Origin: an uncultured Mediterranea sp.
Lineage (GTDB): Bacteria > Bacteroidota > Bacteroidia > Bacteroidales > Bacteroidaceae
NCBI GenBank assembly: GCA_945641355.1
Contig: CALZEQ010000040.1
Location: 1 to 32,290 of the forward strand
Length of the DNA stretch: 32,290 nt
Direction: 5' to 3'
Of this stretch, positions 9,314-16,944 are shown piece by piece; the first letter of the stretch is position 1, and every line of letters starts with the position of its first letter. The position numbers and the translations under genes are program-made. Below the pieces are notes generated by a model. That model saw nothing but the letters and a program-made list of their open reading frames with translations. It searched no databases and was not told the origin of the DNA.

Positions 9314-11356
9314 ATGAAAACAGGAAAAGTCAGGTATCTGTTGTTTTGTGGTCTGCTGTGTGTCAGCATCGGTATGCAGGCACAGCAGGTGACATTGCTT
9401 GTCCCATGGCAGGAGGAGCTGGAACAGCTCGGCATGAATGGAGAGGAGGAGACGGATGCTGATTGGCAGGATGAACTGGAGGAGTTGACCCGACGCATGG
9501 AGGAACCGTTGGATTTGAATACGGCTACGCGAAAACAGTTGGAACAGTTCTTCTTTCTTACGGACAAACAGATAGAAAACCTGCTGGCTTATCTCTATCT
9601 GCACGGTCCGATGCAGACTGTGAGCGAACTGCAAATGGTGGAAGAAATGGATAGAGAAAGCATCGAACGATTGCTGCCTTTGGTCTGTGTGAAACCGGTA
9701 CAGAAGGGTGGGGGAGTACCTGGTTTCAAACAGATGATGAAGTATGGCCAGCATGAATGGCTCACTCGGTTGGACATCCCTCTTTACACCCGGAAGGGAT
9801 ATGAAAAGAGCTATTTGGGTCCGTCGCTCTATCACTCCCTGCGTTATCGTTTCCGATACGGAGACCGTTTCCAGGTAGGTGTGACTGCTGAAAAGGATGC
9901 CGGCGAACCAATGTTTGCCCTGCACAACAGGAAGGGGTATGACTGGTATTCACCTTTTCTATTGTTGAAGGAGATGGGATGGCTGAAGGCGTTAGCACTG
10001 GGACATTACCGGATGAGTTTCGGTCAGGGGCTGGTACTTGGCAACAATTTCCTGTTTGGAAAGAGTTTCTCTCTCGCTACAACCGAACAGCGTACCGAAG
10101 GCATACGGGCACATAAATCGACGGATGAATACAACTACTTTCGGGGCGTGGCAGCTACGTTGCAGCCTATTCCGTCGGTCAACTTTACCTTATTCTACTC
10201 ACACCGTTCGCTGGACGGAGTGGTTCAGCAGGATACCATCACCTCTATCTATAAAACCGGACTGCATCGTTCACAAGCCGAGGCAGACAAGCGGGAGATG
10301 TGCTTCATGCAGGCGGCAGGTGGCAGGCTGGCTTTCCAGAAGCAGGGAATCCGATTGGGTGTGACGGCCCTTGGGTATGGATTCAATCATCCCTATTCAC
10401 CCAATTATCGGAACTATGCCCGATACAATATACAGGGAGACCGCTTCTATAACGTTGGGATGGATTATTCCTATCGGTCGGCTCACTTTTCCTGGACAGG
10501 TGAAATGGCAAAGGGCAAGCAGGGGTATGCTTTGCTGAACCAGTTGGGCTACAGGTTTTCACCCGATTACCGTCTGTTGCTGGTACATCGTTACTACACA
10601 CACGACTATTGGGCCTTCTTTGCGCACTCTTTTTCAGAGGGGTCGGCTCCGCAAAATGAAAATGGCTGGTATCTGGCTGCCGAAGCATCTCCTTGGGCTG
10701 CCTGGCGTCTGTTCGCCTCGGTTGATTTGTTTTCCTTTCCTTGGTGGAAATATCGTATCAGTCGTCCGTCACAAGGGGTGGATGTTCGGTTTCAGGCTAC
10801 TTACCGACCTTATGACGACATGGAGATGTATCTGCAATATGTGTATAAACGAAAGGAACGTGACGTGACACAGACGGGTGGGGAAGTGACACTGCCAATC
10901 TATCATCATCGGTTACGTTATCGGCTGAATCTCTCTGCCGGTGATTTTGCCCTACGTACTACAGCCGATTTCAATCATTTCCGTCAGCAGGATGGGGGAG
11001 GATATCGCTTTACTCCACAGATAGGATGGGCGGCAACACAGTTGTGCGAATATGCTCCCTCCCGATTTCCTCTGTCACTCTCTCTGCAAGGCAGTTATTT
11101 CCAGACAGACGATTATGATGCACGTGTCTACATAGCCGAGCGTGGATTGCTTTATACCTTTTATGTACCTTCTTTTTCCGGTTGTGGGTGGCGCTATTCG
11201 GCTGAAGTTCGATACGAGTGGAAGAAACGGGTGATGTTACTGGCCAAGTTCGGACAGACCATCTATTTGGACAGAACCTCCATCGGTACAGGCAACGACA
11301 AAATATCCGGTAACCGCAAAGGAGACGTGCAGTTGCAGTTGCGCCTGAAATTGTAG
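9314..11356 (+). CDS. Exported helix-hairpin-helix protein with barrel-like C-terminus
   Basis: 680-aa exported protein. Residues 1-24 are a signal peptide (cleavage near MQAQQ). An acidic linker (about 30-65) leads to ComEA-like helix-hairpin-helix repeats at about 66-125 ([15 protein letters not shown], then [19 protein letters not shown]). Such HhH units normally bind DNA non-specifically. From about residue 150 to the end the sequence is rich in alternating aromatic/polar strands ([34 protein letters not shown]), as in outer-membrane beta-barrels, and ends on a strand-like segment. The family is common in Bacteroidetes but its function is not established. The combination hints at DNA contact at the envelope. 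No clear promoter was found; TATATTTT near 9250 is only a partial -7 match. Confidence 0.8.
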   Translation: MKTGKVRYLLFCGLLCVSIGMQAQQVTLLVPWQEELEQLGMNGEEETDADWQDELEELTRRMEEPLDLNTATRKQLEQFFFLTDKQIENLLAYLYLHGPMQTVSELQMVEEMDRESIERLLPLVCVKPVQKGGGVPGFKQMMKYGQHEWLTRLDIPLYTRKGYEKSYLGPSLYHSLRYRFRYGDRFQVGVTAEKDAGEPMFALHNRKGYDWYSPFLLLKEMGWLKALALGHYRMSFGQGLVLGNNFLFGKSFSLATTEQRTEGIRAHKSTDEYNYFRGVAATLQPIPSVNFTLFYSHRSLDGVVQQDTITSIYKTGLHRSQAEADKREMCFMQAAGGRLAFQKQGIRLGVTALGYGFNHPYSPNYRNYARYNIQGDRFYNVGMDYSYRSAHFSWTGEMAKGKQGYALLNQLGYRFSPDYRLLLVHRYYTHDYWAFFAHSFSEGSAPQNENGWYLAAEASPWAAWRLFASVDLFSFPWWKYRISRPSQGVDVRFQATYRPYDDMEMYLQYVYKRKERDVTQTGGEVTLPIYHHRLRYRLNLSAGDFALRTTADFNHFRQQDGGGYRFTPQIGWAATQLCEYAPSRFPLSLSLQGSYFQTDDYDARVYIAERGLLYTFYVPSFSGCGWRYSAEVRYEWKKRVMLLAKFGQTIYLDRTSIGTGNDKISGNRKGDVQLQLRLKL

Positions 11357-11401
11357 TACGACCGTTTTTAGGACAGACTACTGTAATTTGCGAAACGCAG
11401 A

Positions 11402-11433
11402 GTTGTTCAGATGCATAACTTTATGTACCTTTG
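11402..11433 (+). promoter_or_regulatory. Consensus promoter for lgt
   Basis: GTTG (11402-11405), exactly 20 bp, then TACCTTTG (11426-11433). Both elements and the spacing match the Bacteroidetes promoter. It lies inside the longest open frame of lgt and so supports initiation at the downstream ATG (11484), with a leader of about 45 nt. Confidence 0.72.
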
Positions 11434-11483
11434 CCATCATATTCACAAATAGAATCATTCACCAATCAATATTTTGGCAGATT

Positions 11484-12413
11484 ATGACATCAATATTAAC
11501 CATCCATTGGAATCCTGATCCTGAATTGTTCAACCTTTTAGGCATCTCCATCCGTTACTACGGTTTGTTGTGGATTGTGGGCATTGCATTGGCTTACTTC
11601 ATTGTAAGACGTCAGTATCGTGACAAGCAGATACCCGATGCCACGTTCGACCCGCTGCTGTTCTACTGCTTCTTCGGTATTCTGATAGGGGCACGACTGG
11701 GACACTGCATATTCTACGACTGGGCCTACTACCAGAACCACTTTGTGGAGATGATACTTCCTATCAAATACCTGCCCGATGGCAGTTGGCACTTTACAGG
11801 CTATACAGGGTTGGCCAGCCATGGCGGTACGCTGGGACTCATCGTTGCCTTGTGGCTCTATTGCCGCAAGATGAAGATGCACTTTGTGGATGTGCTTGAT
11901 ATGATTGCCGTGGCTACACCCATCACCGCCTGTTGCATCCGGTTGGCCAATCTGATGAATTCTGAAATCATCGGTCGGCCCACTGACCTGCCATGGGCCT
12001 TTGTCTTCGAGCGTGAAGACCTCTTGCCCCGCCATCCGGCTCAGCTTTATGAGGCATTGGCCTATCTGCTCTTCTTTGTCGGTATGGTGTGGCTTTATCG
12101 CAGGGCGATGAGTCAGATGGGTACGGCAACAGCCAAAGAGTCGGCTACGGGAGTACGTACCGATTTCAGTCGTGCCAGCAAGCGTGTGACGACCGACCTT
12201 TCTCATTTGCCGGTGCTCTATCACAGAGGCTTTTTCTTCGGCCTTTGCCTGACGGAGATATTCACCTTCCGTTTCTTCATTGAGTTTCTCAAAGAGAATC
12301 AGGTAGCCTTTGAAGAGGGTATGACATTGAATATGGGACAGTGGCTGAGCGTTCCCTTTGTCATTATAGGTATATACTTCATGTGCTTCTACGGACGAAA
12401 ACAGAAGGAATAG
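11484..12413 (+). CDS. lgt: Prolipoprotein diacylglyceryl transferase
   Basis: Inner-membrane enzyme that moves diacylglycerol from phosphatidylglycerol to the lipobox cysteine of prolipoproteins, the first step of lipoprotein maturation. Visible signatures are RYYGLLW (24-30), the HGG motif at 113-115, [14 protein letters not shown] with R153, RHPAQLYE (183-190), and R263 in the penultimate helix. About seven hydrophobic helices are apparent. From ATG 11484 the protein is 309 aa. A polar, Thr/Ser/Arg-rich stretch at about 208-246, between two helices, makes it longer than I expect for the family. The start at M33 of the longest frame was chosen from the family N-terminus and the promoter just upstream. 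Its 3' end converges on the deacetylase gene. Confidence 0.95.
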   Translation: MTSILTIHWNPDPELFNLLGISIRYYGLLWIVGIALAYFIVRRQYRDKQIPDATFDPLLFYCFFGILIGARLGHCIFYDWAYYQNHFVEMILPIKYLPDGSWHFTGYTGLASHGGTLGLIVALWLYCRKMKMHFVDVLDMIAVATPITACCIRLANLMNSEIIGRPTDLPWAFVFEREDLLPRHPAQLYEALAYLLFFVGMVWLYRRAMSQMGTATAKESATGVRTDFSRASKRVTTDLSHLPVLYHRGFFFGLCLTEIFTFRFFIEFLKENQVAFEEGMTLNMGQWLSVPFVIIGIYFMCFYGRKQKE

Positions 12414-12440
12414 ACCGGACAGATTCTCTCCGATAGAACT

Positions 12441-13097
12441 CTACAACAGCTTGAAAGCATATCCCTCTTCCTGCAGAAAATCGAGTGCACGAGGAAGGGC
12501 ATAGGCCAGATTGCCGTTCTCCCACGACTTCAGTGAATCGTGAAAGGTGATGATGGAGCCATTGCGGGCATACTTCATGACGTTGGCCAGTACCTGTGGT
12601 CCGCGCAACTTCTTACTATAGTCGCGTGTCACCAGATCCCACATGACGATGCGGTATCGGTTTCGGAGGACAATGTATTGTCCGAAGGTCATGTGTCCGT
12701 GTGGAGGACGGAACAATAGAGGAAAGAGTGCCTTGTCCACATTGCACTGCATATCGCCTCCCATCTCCATAAAGATTTGTGCCTGTTCCACATTGGCCAG
12801 GTATTTGTGCGCTTCGTATTCAAATCCCCGCAGGTGGTTGAAGGTATGGTTGCCGATGCGGTGACCATGATCCACCACCTGCTGGAATTCGTCAGGATGC
12901 TTGCGTATGTTGTCGCCTACCATGAAGAAGGTGGCCTTGATGTCCCGTTGCTGTAACTGCTGCAACACCCATGGGGTAACAACAGGGATGGGGCCGTCAT
13001 CAAATGTCAGATAGACGGCCTTTTCCTCGGGATCCATCCGCCATAGGGCACGCGGATAGAGGCGACGGACAAACTGGGGAGGTTGTTCGATGAACAT
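12441..13097 (-). CDS. NodB-type polysaccharide deacetylase
   Basis: 218-aa NodB-homology (carbohydrate esterase 4) protein, expected to remove acetyl groups from an N-acetylated sugar polymer with a divalent metal. The core motifs are intact: TFDDGP (31-36) with the catalytic base D33 and metal ligand D34, HTFNH with metal ligands H84 and H88, RPPHG (130-134), WDLVTRDY, and the final ITFHDS with H186. No signal peptide or membrane segment is obvious, which is unusual for an enzyme acting on exported glycans. Its ATG shares one base with the DUF2723 stop (TGATG), so translation is probably coupled. The substrate is unknown. Confidence 0.9.
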   Translation of the reverse strand: MFIEQPPQFVRRLYPRALWRMDPEEKAVYLTFDDGPIPVVTPWVLQQLQQRDIKATFFMVGDNIRKHPDEFQQVVDHGHRIGNHTFNHLRGFEYEAHKYLANVEQAQIFMEMGGDMQCNVDKALFPLLFRPPHGHMTFGQYIVLRNRYRIVMWDLVTRDYSKKLRGPQVLANVMKYARNGSIITFHDSLKSWENGNLAYALPRALDFLQEEGYAFKLL

Positions 13098-16000
13098 CAG
13101 CTCTTTAACCGAGTTAGATAAAGTTCGTACAATTCGTCTACCTTCGGACTGTAGATGTCCACCAGTTTCGAATCGTACTTCTTCATGGATTTCACTTCGG
13201 CATCGAGTAAAGCCCAGTGATATTCATACTCGCGGGTAGAGAGCAGGAACCGCTCATCATCCAAACTGAGATACCACGTCAGATACTCCACAGCCTTGTC
13301 TGCCAATGCTTGCATCATTTCGTCGGCTTTCTGCATCTCGCCCAGCTGGTAGTAGGCTTCGGCCATTTGCACCGCACCGTTCTGCCAGTCGTAGGGTATG
13401 TTGTAAGCCGGAATCATCTTCTCGGCATAGTCCAGTACCGCTTTCGCTTTCTCCTTTTGACCTTCGCGCATCAGCTGTTGTATCAGTTGGGAGAAGATGC
13501 GTCGGTGCGAGTGGCACATACGCATGGAGTTCTCGTCGATGTAGATGCCTGGTTTGTCAATGCCACCGAAGTGGAACTTGTTCATCAGGTTGTCGTACAT
13601 CTTTTCGCTATCCAGCTTTACGCCGGTCTTCGTATTGTCGAATGGAGTGAAGCGGTAGGCCAGACCCTCCTGTATGAAGTAGTTGTCCATACCCAGTTGG
13701 TTCTCTCCACCTACGCTGACAGCAATGTAGATGGGTCGTTCCCAATTGGCTTCGGCCAGCATCTCCAGCATCATCAGTTCGCTCTTGTAGAGTGCTCGTT
13801 TGGTATGGTAGTTGCCGCTACCGTCCTTGGTACGCAGTTTGATGGCGATTTGGTCGGGGATGCTGTCGCCTGGAATCATCATGCCGCTGCGACGCACAGC
13901 CTCTTTGTCAATCTTCACTACGATGCTGTCCGTCGGAATCACCTTCAGTTCTTCGTCCTTCGGGGCACGAACCCAGTGTTTCAGGATGTTCTTCAGTTCG
14001 TAGGGGTCGTCTCCAAACTCCTTCTTTACATTCACCAGTGCTTCAGGGTTGCCGTTCAGTGCCTGCTTTTCGGCTTCGGCATAGAGTTGGTCGATGTTCT
14101 TCTTGTATTCCGGATGGATAGGAATGTATTCGTTGGTACCTTCCACATAGTCCATTCGGTCCCAGGTGATAGGCAGCGAAGGCGAGTCGTAAGCCGGACG
14201 CTTCATCTGGTCGATGTACCAGTCGGTCTGCAGGTACGAGAGGTTGCAAGTACGTGCATCGGTACGGAATCCTTCTGTCTCCTGGTTGTACCAGAGGGGG
14301 AAGGTATCGTTGTCGCCGTTGGTGTAGATGATGGGGTTACCCGTCTCTTGCAACGACATCAAGTAGTTCTGTCCGAAGTCACGGCACAGATAGCGGTCGC
14401 TCCGGTCGTGGTCGTCCCATGTCTGTCCGGCCATCTGTAGCGGTACCAACAGGCAGATGACACTTACGATGCAGGCGTGTACTGTTTCCATACCGGTCGA
14501 TGTGCCTTTGGCAAACAGGCGTTCGCGCGTGCCCTCAATCAGTCCGGCCACACCCATGCCAATCCAGATGGCAAAGGCATAGAACGAACCTGCGTAGGCA
14601 TAGTCGCGTTCACGTGGTTGGCTGGGGGTCTGGTTCAGATAGAGGACAATGGCGATACCCGTCATGAAAAAGAGGAAGAATACCACCCAGAACTGTTGGA
14701 TACCCCTCTCGCCGTGGTAGGCCTGCCACAGCAGTCCGATGATACCCAGCAGCAACGGCAGGCAGTAGAAGACATTGTGTCCCTTGTTCTCCTTCAGCTC
14801 ATTGGGCAGCAGGGTCTGGTCGCCCACCAGCCAGCGGTCGATGAAGGAGATGCCGGTTATCCAGTTGCCATGCTCTATCTCGCCGAATCCCTGAATGTCA
14901 TTCTGCCGTCCGGCAAAGTTCCACAGGAAGTATCTCCAGTACATCCAGTTCAGCTGATAGGAGAAGAAGAACTTGATGTTCTCCCACTGGGTAGGCATAT
15001 TCACCATCACCATTTGTCCGCATTTGTCATAAGGCACGTCAGTCCCTTCAATGTCCATCCATGCCTTGTATTGCTGTGCATGCATACTGCTGTACATACG
15101 TGGGAAGAGCATGTTCTGTGCATATTCGTATTCGATACGTCCGGGTATCTCGATGTACGAGTCTTTTTCATCGGGTGTAGCCTTCTCCTTGCGGATGTAT
15201 TTCGTCCCGTTGTACTTGACACGCGGTTCGCAATAGCCATCCTTCACATCCAACGCTACTTGTGAGGTGAATGCAGGTCCGTAGAACAACGGACGGGTAC
15301 CATACTGCTCACGTCCCAGGTATTCACCCAAAGTAAAGATGTCCTCAGGCGAGTTCTGGTCCATCGGTGTATTGGCTGTAGAGCGGATGACAATGAGTGC
15401 GTACGACGAGTAGCCGATGACGATGAGCAGCGTGCAGAGCAACGCCGTGTTCAGCGTGCGTGCGCTGACGCGCAGTTTTTCACCCAATGCTGCTTGCGAT
15501 TTAGGACTCAGGTAGGCCCACAACACTGCCAGCACAATGATGCCGACCACTACCGAACTGGTGCCATGACCATAGAAGGGAATGCCCAACAGGGCGATGG
15601 TGGCGATGAACGAGAGTGCCATACGCAGCTTGTTCTTGTCAGTAAAGCTTTCATAGATACCCCAGATGAGGCATGAGGCCAATACGACGATATAGACGAT
15701 GACGCCCGTATTGAAAGGCATTCCGAGGCTGTTGACAAAGAGCAGCTCAAACCAGCCGCCTACTTTCACGATGCCAGGTACAATGCCATAGAGCACCACA
15801 GCTACCAGTATGCCCGATCCTACCAAGGCCAGCAACGAGCCTTTGGCTGTGGCGTTGGGCACTTTCTTGAAGTAATACACCAGTACGATGGCAGGCAGAC
15901 AGAGCAGGTTGAGCAGGTGTACGCCAATGGAAAGTCCTGTCAGATAGGCTATCAGGATGAGCCAACGGTCGCTGTGAGGTTCGTCGGCCACCTCTTCCCA

Positions 16001-16489
16001 CTTCAATATCAGCCAGAATACCACGGCTGTGAACAACGACGAGAAGGCATATACCTCACCCTCCACAGCCGAGAACCAGAAGGTGTCGCTGAAGGTGTAG
16101 GCCAATGCGCCTACCAGTCCGCTTCCCATGATGGTAACCAGTTGGCTGCGTGTGATGCACGTCTCGTCCTTTACCACCAGTTTGCGTACCAGGTGTGTGA
16201 TGCTCCAGAACAGAAACAAGATACAGGCTCCGCTCATCAGCGCACTCATGTAGTTCACCATTTTGGCCACGGTGGTGGTGTCTGAGGCAAATTGTGTGAA
16301 CAGATTGGCTACCAGCATGAAGAAAGGTGCTCCGGGTGGGTGTCCCACCTCCAGCTTATAGCCCGTTGTGATAAACTCCGGACAGTCCCAAAAACTTGCG
16401 GTAGGCTCAATGGTCAGACAGTATACTGTCGAAGCAATGAGGAAAGTAATCCAACCCATCAGGTTGTTCACGGTTCTGTACTGTTTCAT
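13097..16489 (-). CDS. DUF2723 GT-C-like membrane protein
   Basis: 1130-aa polytopic membrane protein of the DUF2723 family, which I recall being placed in CAZy family GT117 and compared to protein O-mannosyltransferases. After the first helix comes the acidic loop IEPTASFWDCPEF (E28, D35, E38), as expected for a GT-C glycosyltransferase catalytic loop. At least ten further hydrophobic helices run to about residue 690. The remaining 430 residues are soluble, beginning with TNGDNDTFPLWYNQ. They end in helical, TPR-like repeats (QLMREGQKEKAKAVLDYAEK, then YYQLGEMQKADEMMQALADK). A transferase using a lipid-linked sugar is likely, but donor and acceptor are unknown. It forms a coupled pair with the downstream deacetylase. 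A TATCTTTG box (16570 to 16563) gives a transcript starting in a hairpin. Confidence 0.88.
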   Translation of the reverse strand: MKQYRTVNNLMGWITFLIASTVYCLTIEPTASFWDCPEFITTGYKLEVGHPPGAPFFMLVANLFTQFASDTTTVAKMVNYMSALMSGACILFLFWSITHLVRKLVVKDETCITRSQLVTIMGSGLVGALAYTFSDTFWFSAVEGEVYAFSSLFTAVVFWLILKWEEVADEPHSDRWLILIAYLTGLSIGVHLLNLLCLPAIVLVYYFKKVPNATAKGSLLALVGSGILVAVVLYGIVPGIVKVGGWFELLFVNSLGMPFNTGVIVYIVVLASCLIWGIYESFTDKNKLRMALSFIATIALLGIPFYGHGTSSVVVGIIVLAVLWAYLSPKSQAALGEKLRVSARTLNTALLCTLLIVIGYSSYALIVIRSTANTPMDQNSPEDIFTLGEYLGREQYGTRPLFYGPAFTSQVALDVKDGYCEPRVKYNGTKYIRKEKATPDEKDSYIEIPGRIEYEYAQNMLFPRMYSSMHAQQYKAWMDIEGTDVPYDKCGQMVMVNMPTQWENIKFFFSYQLNWMYWRYFLWNFAGRQNDIQGFGEIEHGNWITGISFIDRWLVGDQTLLPNELKENKGHNVFYCLPLLLGIIGLLWQAYHGERGIQQFWVVFFLFFMTGIAIVLYLNQTPSQPRERDYAYAGSFYAFAIWIGMGVAGLIEGTRERLFAKGTSTGMETVHACIVSVICLLVPLQMAGQTWDDHDRSDRYLCRDFGQNYLMSLQETGNPIIYTNGDNDTFPLWYNQETEGFRTDARTCNLSYLQTDWYIDQMKRPAYDSPSLPITWDRMDYVEGTNEYIPIHPEYKKNIDQLYAEAEKQALNGNPEALVNVKKEFGDDPYELKNILKHWVRAPKDEELKVIPTDSIVVKIDKEAVRRSGMMIPGDSIPDQIAIKLRTKDGSGNYHTKRALYKSELMMLEMLAEANWERPIYIAVSVGGENQLGMDNYFIQEGLAYRFTPFDNTKTGVKLDSEKMYDNLMNKFHFGGIDKPGIYIDENSMRMCHSHRRIFSQLIQQLMREGQKEKAKAVLDYAEKMIPAYNIPYDWQNGAVQMAEAYYQLGEMQKADEMMQALADKAVEYLTWYLSLDDERFLLSTREYEYHWALLDAEVKSMKKYDSKLVDIYSPKVDELYELYLTRLKS

Positions 16490-16529
16490 TCAGATAAAAT
16501 TCGTTAGTATTCGGATTCAAATTGTCTAC

Positions 16530-16559
16530 CCTCGTATAGCAATGCGAGGACATACGAGG
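16530..16559 (-). promoter_or_regulatory. 5'-terminal hairpin of the DUF2723 transcript
   Basis: CCTCGTAT (16530-16537) pairs perfectly with ATACGAGG (16552-16559) around a 14-nt loop. The -7 box at 16563-16570 predicts a start near 16557, so the minus-strand transcript would begin at this stem, about 70 nt before the ATG. It may stabilise the mRNA 5' end or bind a regulator. Confidence 0.45.
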
Positions 16560-16562
16560 TTG

Positions 16563-16570
16563 CAAAGATA
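16563..16570 (-). promoter_or_regulatory. Putative DUF2723 promoter -7 box
   Basis: TATCTTTG on the minus strand matches TAnnTTTG. The nearest TTG upstream is at 23 bp instead of 19-21, so promoter strength is uncertain. The surrounding inverted repeat ATCCTAA/TTAGGAT brackets the -33 area. Confidence 0.5.
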
Positions 16571-16697
16571 GTGATTTTCATCCTAAATAAACGACAATAA
16601 ATTCCATTATTAGGATAGGTTAATACTTGTCCGTCATGATATTCATTTCTGTGTCTTTCACTCGACAATACAGCCGGCTGGCAACAACTTTTAATGG

Positions 16698-16796
16698 AAC
16701 AGCTGAAAACATAGTATGGAACAGTTGTTATCTCCTAATGAAACAGTTGTTATCCATATGTGAAACAGTTGTTCCATAGTCTATGCAACAGTTGTT
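16698..16796. repeat. Phased array of AACA-GT-TGTT dyads
   Basis: Four identical copies of AACAGTTGTT start at 16720, 16742, 16764 and 16787. A degenerate copy AACAGCTGAA starts at 16698. Steps are 22, 22, 22 and 23 bp, close to two helical turns. Each perfect unit is an inverted repeat (AACA/TGTT) around a 2-bp centre. The linkers are less conserved but often contain TATG, ATCC or CCAT. It lies 130-230 bp upstream of the predicted DUF2723 start and after rnr. It may be a multi-copy operator or a decayed minisatellite. Confidence 0.75.
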
Positions 16797-16881
16797 CCAT
16801 ACCTATTGTAAACCTTCGACTGTGTGGCTAAAAACTTCATCCCAACCGCTTTAAAAGTAAAGTGGCAACACAAACGAATAG

Positions 16882-16901
16882 AAGCCTACGCACATAGGCT
16901 T
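16882..16901 (-). terminator. Hairpin downstream of rnr
   Basis: AAGCCTA (16882-16888) pairs with TAGGCTT (16895-16901) around a 6-nt loop, 43 bp beyond the rnr stop on the minus strand. No T-run follows on that strand, so terminator function is only likely by position. Confidence 0.4.
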
Positions 16902-16944
16902 TAATGCGCTTATAGATAGATATTTATAGCGGGAACAGCCGTGC

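Larger units (their letters stand above)
16490..16944. other. Intergenic region upstream of DUF2723, downstream of rnr
   Basis: 455 bp without a credible gene. From the DUF2723 end it holds a 5' hairpin (16530-16559), a minus-strand -7 box (16563-16570), a 7-bp inverted repeat ATCCTAA/TTAGGAT (16580-16586 and 16610-16616), a phased repeat array (16698-16796), and a small hairpin after rnr (16882-16901). Confidence 0.6.

Noticed and set aside
13217..14440. 407-codon open frame on the plus strand
   Set aside because: It is antisense to the DUF2723 gene, has no recognisable domain, and arises from codon bias of the real gene on the other strand.
14477..15265. 262-codon plus-strand frame
   Set aside because: Antisense to the DUF2723 gene with no family signature.
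16698..16796. CRISPR array
   Set aside because: Repeats are only 10 bp with 12-13 bp linkers, far shorter than CRISPR repeats and spacers, and no cas gene is present.
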